Under the pieces are notes generated by a model. The model was not told where the DNA came from, ran no database searches, and saw only the letters and a program-made list of their open reading frames with translations. Of a stretch of DNA of 17,109 nt, positions 12,719 through 17,109 are shown piece by piece. The translations under genes and the position numbers were made by a program. Position 1 is the stretch's first letter; each line of letters starts with the position of its first letter. Source of the stretch: Evtepia sp. (lineage in GTDB: Bacteria > Bacillota > Clostridia > Oscillospirales > Oscillospiraceae); assembly GCA_020025735.1 (NCBI GenBank), contig JAHHRP010000027.1, positions 1 through 17,109 on the forward strand. The letters are read 5' to 3'.

Positions 12719-15370
12719 TTACAGCCCCAGCTTCACAGACACAAAATCATCCACCGAAGCCAAGGCATCGTCCAGCTTCAGCATATCCTTGCCGCCGCCC
12801 ATGGCACTGTCTGGCTTACCGCCGCCCTTGCCGCCGCAGATGGTACAGACACTCTTAACCAAATCTCCAGCCTTGATGCCCTTGGCAATGGCCTGTTTCC
12901 CACAAACAGCCAGGAAAGAGATCTTGTCCTCGTTGATGGAAGCAAGTACTGCCACCAAGTTGGGTTCCTTGTCTCGGAGGAAATCCCCCATCTGCCGCAG
13001 GGCCGCAGCATCCATGCCGGGGCGCTGGGCAGTAAGAACCTTTAACTCTCCCACATCCTTGGCAGCCATGAGGAATTGCCGTGCCTGACCCAGGGATGCC
13101 TCTGCCTCGAACTTCTCAATGGCCTGATGGAGGTGCTTGATCTCTGTCATGGCAGCCTTGGCCTTCTCCCGCAGCTGACCGGGCTTTGCTTTCAAGACCG
13201 CAGCGGCCTCAAAGAGCAGCTCCTGGTTCCGCCTCATCACGTCTAAGGAAAGTTTCCCTGTGGTAGCCTCGATTCGACGCACACCAGAGGCAACAGAGAA
13301 CTCACTGCCCACATGGAACACGCCCGCCATGGCTGTGTTGGGCAGGTGGGTGCCGCCGCAGAACTCCACAGAATATCCTTCGCCCATGTCCACCACCCGG
13401 ACAACATCGCCATACTTTTCCCCAAAGAGGGCAATGGCCCCTTTCTGCTTGGCTTGCTCAATGGGCAATTCTTCGGTATCCACCGGATAGCCGGAGAGGA
13501 TCGCCTCATTGACCATCGCGCTGACTTCGGCCAGCTCCTGGGCCGTGAGCGCAGAGAAATGGGTAAAGTCAAAGCGCAGCCGATCAGGCTCCACCAAGGA
13601 GCCTGCCTGATGGACGTGATCACCCAGAACGGTCCGCAGGGCCTTATCCAGCAGGTGCGTGGCAGTATGGGCACGCATAATCGCCTTGCGGCGCTCCACG
13701 TCGATGGTCGCGGTCACGGTGCTGCCCACCTTCAACCTGCCCTGGGTGAGCTTGCCGTAGTGCATATACTTGCCGCCCTTGTTCTTCTGCACATCTGTGA
13801 CGGTGTAAGAGAGACCTTCGCCAGTAAGTACCCCGTGGTCGGCTACCTGGCCACCCATCTCTGCATAGAAGGGGGTCGTATCCAGAACCACGATGGCCTC
13901 CACACCGGGAATGATCTCATCCACCAGCTGTTCCTCGGCCACAATGGCCACCACCTTGGCCCCAGTGATTTCGGTCTTGTCATACCCATCAAAGACCGTA
14001 GCAGGAACTTCTTTCCCGAACTCCACACCGGACCAGCCCAAGTCACCCAGGGCTTCCCGTGCTTTTCTGGCCCGGACACGCTGCGCTTCCATCTCTGCGT
14101 CAAAGCCTGCCCGATCCAGGGTCATCCCCTCATCCTGGACCATTTCCTCTGTCAGATCCACTGGGAAGCCATAGGTGTCATAGAGTTTAAAGGCATCCAC
14201 GCCAGAAAACACCGTCTCCCCTTTGGCCTTGTGTTCCACCAGCAGGTCGGAGAAAATCTTCATGCCGCCGTCGATGGTTTTGGCAAAATTCTCTTCCTCG
14301 GTGCGGATGACTTTGGTGATATAGTCCTGCTTCTGGCGCAGGTCCTTGTATTCACCCTCATTTTCATGGACAACGGTATCAATGATCTGATACAGAAACG
14401 GTTCATTGATGCCCAGCAGCTTACCGTGACGGGCAGCCCGCCGCAGCAGCCGCCGGAGCACATAGCCCCGGCCCTCGTTAGAGGGCAGCACACCGTCGCA
14501 GATCATGAAGATGGAGGAGCGGATGTGATCGGTGATGATCCGCAGCGAAACATCGCTGGCCTGACTGTCACCATAGTGTGCGCCGGTGATTTCGGAAACC
14601 TTGTTGGTGATGTTCATAACGGTATCCACATCAAACAGCGAGTTTACGTTCTGGCACACCACAGCCAGACGTTCCAGGCCCATGCCAGTGTCGATGTTCT
14701 TCTGGGCCAGCTCAGTGTAGTGTCCCTCCCCATCGTTGTCAAATTGGGTAAAGACGTTGTTCCACACCTCCATGTAGCGGTCGCAATCACAGCCAGGCTT
14801 GCAGTCGGGGCTGCCGCAGCCATATTCCTCCCCGCGGTCGTAGTATACCTCGGAACAGGGACCGCAGGGACCAGAACCATGTTCCCAGAAGTTGTCTTCC
14901 TTGCCCATCCGGCAGATGCGGTCTTCGGGGATGCCTACCACATCCCGCCAAATCGCAAAAGCCTCGTCGTCCTCCTGATAGACAGAGGGATACAGGCGAT
15001 CCTTTTCCAGGCCTACCCACTGGGGATCGGTAAGGAACTCCCAGGTCCACTGAATGGCATCGTGCTTAAAGTAGTCCCCAAAGGAAAAGTTGCCCAGCAT
15101 CTCAAAATAGGTGCCGTGGCGGGCAGTGTGACCGATGTTTTCGATGTCCCCGGTGCGGATGCATTTTTGGCAGGTACATACCCGCTTTCTGGGCGGTTCC
15201 TCCTCTCCCTTGAACCAGGGCTTCATGGGGGCCATGCCGGCGTTAATCAGCAGCAGGGAGGGGTCGTTCTCCGGCACCAGGGGGAAGCTGGGCAGGCGGA
15301 GATGACCCTTAGACTCAAAGAAGGAGAGGAACATCTCCCGCAGTTCGTTCAAGCCATAGTACTTGTGCAT
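12719..15370 (-). CDS. alaS: Alanine-tRNA ligase
   Basis: An 883-residue protein, full length for bacterial AlaRS. It charges tRNA-Ala with alanine in the cytoplasm using ATP. The class II catalytic core occupies about 1-240, with NIGHTARHGTYFEMLGNFSFGD as motif 2 (78-99) and GMGLERL as motif 3 (229-235). A tRNA-recognition region follows. The editing domain has the zinc ligands His568 and His572 (HTATH) and Cys671 and His675 (CGGTH), which clear mischarged Ser and Gly. The C-Ala/DHHA1 domain ends with GGKGGGKPDSAMGGG (846-860). A Cys-rich insert (CGSPDCKPGCDC, 185-196) sits in the catalytic core; it could bind a metal. CGGAGGT lies about 8 nt before the ATG. Expression is controlled by the T-box leader upstream. 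Confidence 0.98.
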   Translation of the reverse strand: MHKYYGLNELREMFLSFFESKGHLRLPSFPLVPENDPSLLLINAGMAPMKPWFKGEEEPPRKRVCTCQKCIRTGDIENIGHTARHGTYFEMLGNFSFGDYFKHDAIQWTWEFLTDPQWVGLEKDRLYPSVYQEDDEAFAIWRDVVGIPEDRICRMGKEDNFWEHGSGPCGPCSEVYYDRGEEYGCGSPDCKPGCDCDRYMEVWNNVFTQFDNDGEGHYTELAQKNIDTGMGLERLAVVCQNVNSLFDVDTVMNITNKVSEITGAHYGDSQASDVSLRIITDHIRSSIFMICDGVLPSNEGRGYVLRRLLRRAARHGKLLGINEPFLYQIIDTVVHENEGEYKDLRQKQDYITKVIRTEEENFAKTIDGGMKIFSDLLVEHKAKGETVFSGVDAFKLYDTYGFPVDLTEEMVQDEGMTLDRAGFDAEMEAQRVRARKAREALGDLGWSGVEFGKEVPATVFDGYDKTEITGAKVVAIVAEEQLVDEIIPGVEAIVVLDTTPFYAEMGGQVADHGVLTGEGLSYTVTDVQKNKGGKYMHYGKLTQGRLKVGSTVTATIDVERRKAIMRAHTATHLLDKALRTVLGDHVHQAGSLVEPDRLRFDFTHFSALTAQELAEVSAMVNEAILSGYPVDTEELPIEQAKQKGAIALFGEKYGDVVRVVDMGEGYSVEFCGGTHLPNTAMAGVFHVGSEFSVASGVRRIEATTGKLSLDVMRRNQELLFEAAAVLKAKPGQLREKAKAAMTEIKHLHQAIEKFEAEASLGQARQFLMAAKDVGELKVLTAQRPGMDAAALRQMGDFLRDKEPNLVAVLASINEDKISFLAVCGKQAIAKGIKAGDLVKSVCTICGGKGGGKPDSAMGGGKDMLKLDDALASVDDFVSVKLGL

Positions 15371-15664
15371 AAAACATACCTCCGATAAAAATGACAGCTG
15401 TATTTTCTCTGTGTGGTGGGCAAGAAAAACTCCACCCCTGACATCGGTCAGGGGCGGAGCAGAAAACTTCGCGGTACCACCCTGATTCCAGAGGCTGGGC
15501 CTCTGTATCTCAGCACATTCTGTAACGGGAATGCCCCGGCCCGGTCCTCCCAGGCGGCTCGGAAGTGGCTTTGTGTGCGGCAGATGCCAAGGGGCTTACA
15601 CCATCTCCCCTCTCGCTTGGGCAGCCAGAACACATGGGCTTCCTCATTGCCATACTCTTCAATG
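15371..15664 (-). promoter_or_regulatory. T-box leader (tRNA-Ala sensor) of alaS
   Basis: The leader contains the conserved T-box AGGGTGGTACCGCG (15483-15470), followed by a terminator (15459-15425). Its UGGU bulge would pair with the ACCA end of uncharged tRNA, which suits the A discriminator of tRNA-Ala. Upstream, GAGAG, GGTGTAAGCC and AGTA elements fit stem I. The likely specifier is GCC (15569-15567), in a loop read as AAAGCCA on the minus strand. Below it GGAAG and CTTCC pair, and above it TGTG and CACA pair. GCC is an alanine codon, which agrees with the gene controlled. Uncharged tRNA-Ala would stabilise the antiterminator and turn on alaS, cupin and HIT together. Confidence 0.92.
15425..15459 (-). 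terminator. T-box-controlled terminator before alaS
   Basis: A 12-bp stem (15430-15441 with 15448-15459, one G-U-type pair) is followed on the minus strand by TTTTTC. Its upstream arm begins shortly after the T-box sequence, so it is the terminator that competes with the antiterminator. Confidence 0.9.
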
Positions 15665-15670
15665 GTATCC

Positions 15671-15698
15671 ATTTTATCATGGATTTTCCCCCTGTCAA
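15671..15698 (-). promoter_or_regulatory. Promoter of the alaS operon
   Basis: On the minus strand a perfect TTGACA (15698-15693) and TAAAAT (15676-15671) are separated by 16 bp, with TGA before the -10. Transcription would start near 15664, at the 5' side of T-box stem I. CCCC and GGGG flank the -35, giving a short 4-bp palindrome. Confidence 0.85.
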
Positions 15699-15718
15699 GG
15701 GGCAATTCGTCAAAGGAT

Positions 15719-17032
15719 TCAGAAGTAATTCATAGGATTGGTGCGGCTGCTGGAACTGCTGCCGGTCCAGGTCTCGTAGTGCAAGTGGTTGCCGGTGGAA
15801 CTGCCAGTGGAGCCGATGAGTCCGATGGTCTGACCCTGACGCACCGTCTCCCCAGGGCTTACCAGCCGAGAGGATAAGTGGGCATACAATGTACGCATCC
15901 CGTTGGTGTGGGAGACCACCACATAGTTGCCATAAGAGGAGTGGTACTTAGAGATCACTACCACACCACCCAGAGAGGCCTTCACATCTGCGCCATACCC
16001 TGCGGGAATGTCAATCCCCCGGTGGAAGTTCGCCTGATGGGTGATGGGATGAATCCGGGGGCCAAATGGCGAACTCACCCGATGGGAGCTGGGCACCGGC
16101 CAAAGCAGACCACTGGACTGGGAAGAATCCTGTCCTGCACTCCCTGATCCACCTTGGTTCTGCTGGGGCTTCTGCTGTTGTTGCTGGGCAGCCTGAGCCG
16201 CAGCCTGACGACGAGCCTCTTCTTGGCGTCTGGCCTCTTCGCGCCGCTTTGCCTCGGCCTGACGTTCTGCCTCCAACTGCTGGGCATAGGCAGCTTCCGC
16301 CTGCGCCAATTCCTGTGCCACCTGATCTTCGGTCGCCTCCAGGGCAGCCAGATCCTGGCCATAGCGGCTGGCCTGACTCTGGATCTGGGTTAGGACCGTC
16401 TGTACCTTAGCCTGCTCTGCCTGGAGTTGGGTTTGCTGTCCCTTCTGCTCGGCCAAGACTGCCTGCTGCCGCTGCTGGCTCTCTTCCAGACCAGCCTTGG
16501 CATTGGCCACAGCCTCACGGGCCTGCGCCATCTGATCCATGACCTGGTTGTCATATTCCACAACCTCGGCGATCACATCCATGCGATCCAGCAAATCAGA
16601 GAAGCTGCCTGCCTGGAACAGGACCCCAAAGTAGGACAAGTTCCCCCGTTCCTCCATGGCCCGAATCCGCTGCCGGAAAACCTGCTCATAGGCAGCCTCC
16701 GCTTCCTCTGCCTGGGCCAGCTCCGTTTGCTTTTCGGTGATCTGCTGATCCAACTGCTGAATGGTCTGTTGAGAAACCTGAATCTGCTGGCTTAGAACAT
16801 TGATTTTCTGTTCCAGCAGCACTTTTTGGTCCACAGCCTTGGCCTCGTCTTTGGATAAGGCTGACAGTTCTGACTCCAGCGCAATTTTCTGTTCCCGCAG
16901 GTTCTCTTGCTTGGCGGTCAAACTGTTGATGGTATCTTGACTGGCCCCCTGGGCAGCCAACGGAGCCAAAATCAGGCAAAACATCACAGCCAGAACAAGG
17001 CAAAATGCGATTTTCTGTTGTAGGGTTTTCAT
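15719..17032 (-). CDS. Secreted coiled-coil M23 (LytM) peptidoglycan peptidase
   Basis: A 437-residue exported protein. A signal peptide (1-30, cleavage near AQGA) is followed by long coiled-coil helices (about 32-280) rich in Gln, Glu and Ala, then a poly-Gln and Gly/Ser linker (about 281-308) and a LytM domain (about 310-437). Zinc ligands of the M23 family are present: His337 and Asp341 (HRGID), and His418 in HLHYE. His385 (LYAHL) and His416 are the usual catalytic partners, so the enzyme looks active. It would cut peptide cross-bridges in the wall. The N-terminal coiled coil with NLSYFGVLFQAGSFSDLLDR resembles the PcsB/EnvC-type hydrolases that are activated by FtsEX; whether ftsEX lies upstream is outside the window. 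AGGAGG is 5 nt before the ATG. No clear terminator separates it from the alaS promoter. Confidence 0.93.
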   Translation of the reverse strand: MKTLQQKIAFCLVLAVMFCLILAPLAAQGASQDTINSLTAKQENLREQKIALESELSALSKDEAKAVDQKVLLEQKINVLSQQIQVSQQTIQQLDQQITEKQTELAQAEEAEAAYEQVFRQRIRAMEERGNLSYFGVLFQAGSFSDLLDRMDVIAEVVEYDNQVMDQMAQAREAVANAKAGLEESQQRQQAVLAEQKGQQTQLQAEQAKVQTVLTQIQSQASRYGQDLAALEATEDQVAQELAQAEAAYAQQLEAERQAEAKRREEARRQEEARRQAAAQAAQQQQQKPQQNQGGSGSAGQDSSQSSGLLWPVPSSHRVSSPFGPRIHPITHQANFHRGIDIPAGYGADVKASLGGVVVISKYHSSYGNYVVVSHTNGMRTLYAHLSSRLVSPGETVRQGQTIGLIGSTGSSTGNHLHYETWTGSSSSSRTNPMNYF

Positions 17033-17109
17033 TCATTCCTCCTAAAGATAAAGTCGATGAGATAGATGCAAGAAGGGATTCCTTTCTGCTCTCTTAATCT
17101 GTCATCTTC

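Noticed and set aside
13313..15388. Long open frame on the plus strand opposite alaS
   Set aside because: alaS is certain on the minus strand; the antisense product resembles nothing and has no start context.

Overview
The window looks like a chromosomal segment of a gut-type Clostridia (Bacillota), most likely Oscillospirales. The support is an alaS gene behind a T-box leader, strong AGGAGG-type ribosome binding sites, GHKL/LytTR signalling, a BceAB-type ABC transporter, an SLH-domain surface protein of the kind common in Oscillospiraceae, and a moderately GC-rich base composition. The taxon is an inference, since no rRNA or other marker is present.

Layout. (1) 1-1171, + strand: a small P-loop protein and a zinc-ribbon protein in a short operon, closed by a perfect 20-bp hairpin. 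(2) 1240-3237, - strand: a LytTR response regulator followed by its GHKL histidine kinase. They are divergent from (3) 3443-6375, + strand: a BceA-type ATPase and a BceB/FtsX-type permease whose genes overlap by 4 bp, with a terminator. The divergent gap has three ATGACA boxes spaced 20 and 21 bp apart next to a weak promoter, as expected for a LytTR-activated transporter operon, probably for peptide or antibiotic sensing and resistance. (4) 6500-10317, - strand: a 1251-residue secreted surface protein with two related beta-helix-like modules, a Gly/Ser linker and three C-terminal SLH domains. (5) 10318-11547: an apparent DNA inversion switch plus a tyrosine recombinase gene. (6) 11548-12010: a non-coding stretch with several strong hairpins. 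(7) 12011-15664, - strand: an alanine-responsive T-box leader, then alaS, a cupin gene and a HIT-family gene, ending in a strong terminator. (8) 15719-17032, - strand: a secreted coiled-coil M23 (LytM) peptidase.

The main discovery is the switch at 10443-10698. Two 16-bp inverted repeats (15 of 16 positions identical) enclose a 224-bp segment. The right repeat starts 3 bp past the stop codon of the recombinase gene. The segment carries a near-consensus promoter (TTGAAT, 17 bp, TATAAT) that here points away from the SLH gene, into the 3' end of the recombinase gene. Inversion would aim the same promoter at the SLH gene, giving a leader of about 170 nt. No convincing fixed promoter is visible for the SLH gene. 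The simplest reading is an ON/OFF phase-variable surface protein, captured here in the OFF orientation, with its own recombinase beside it. The cassette also carries a terminator-like hairpin upstream of the promoter. One mismatch between the inner arms of the repeats offers a natural marker of orientation.
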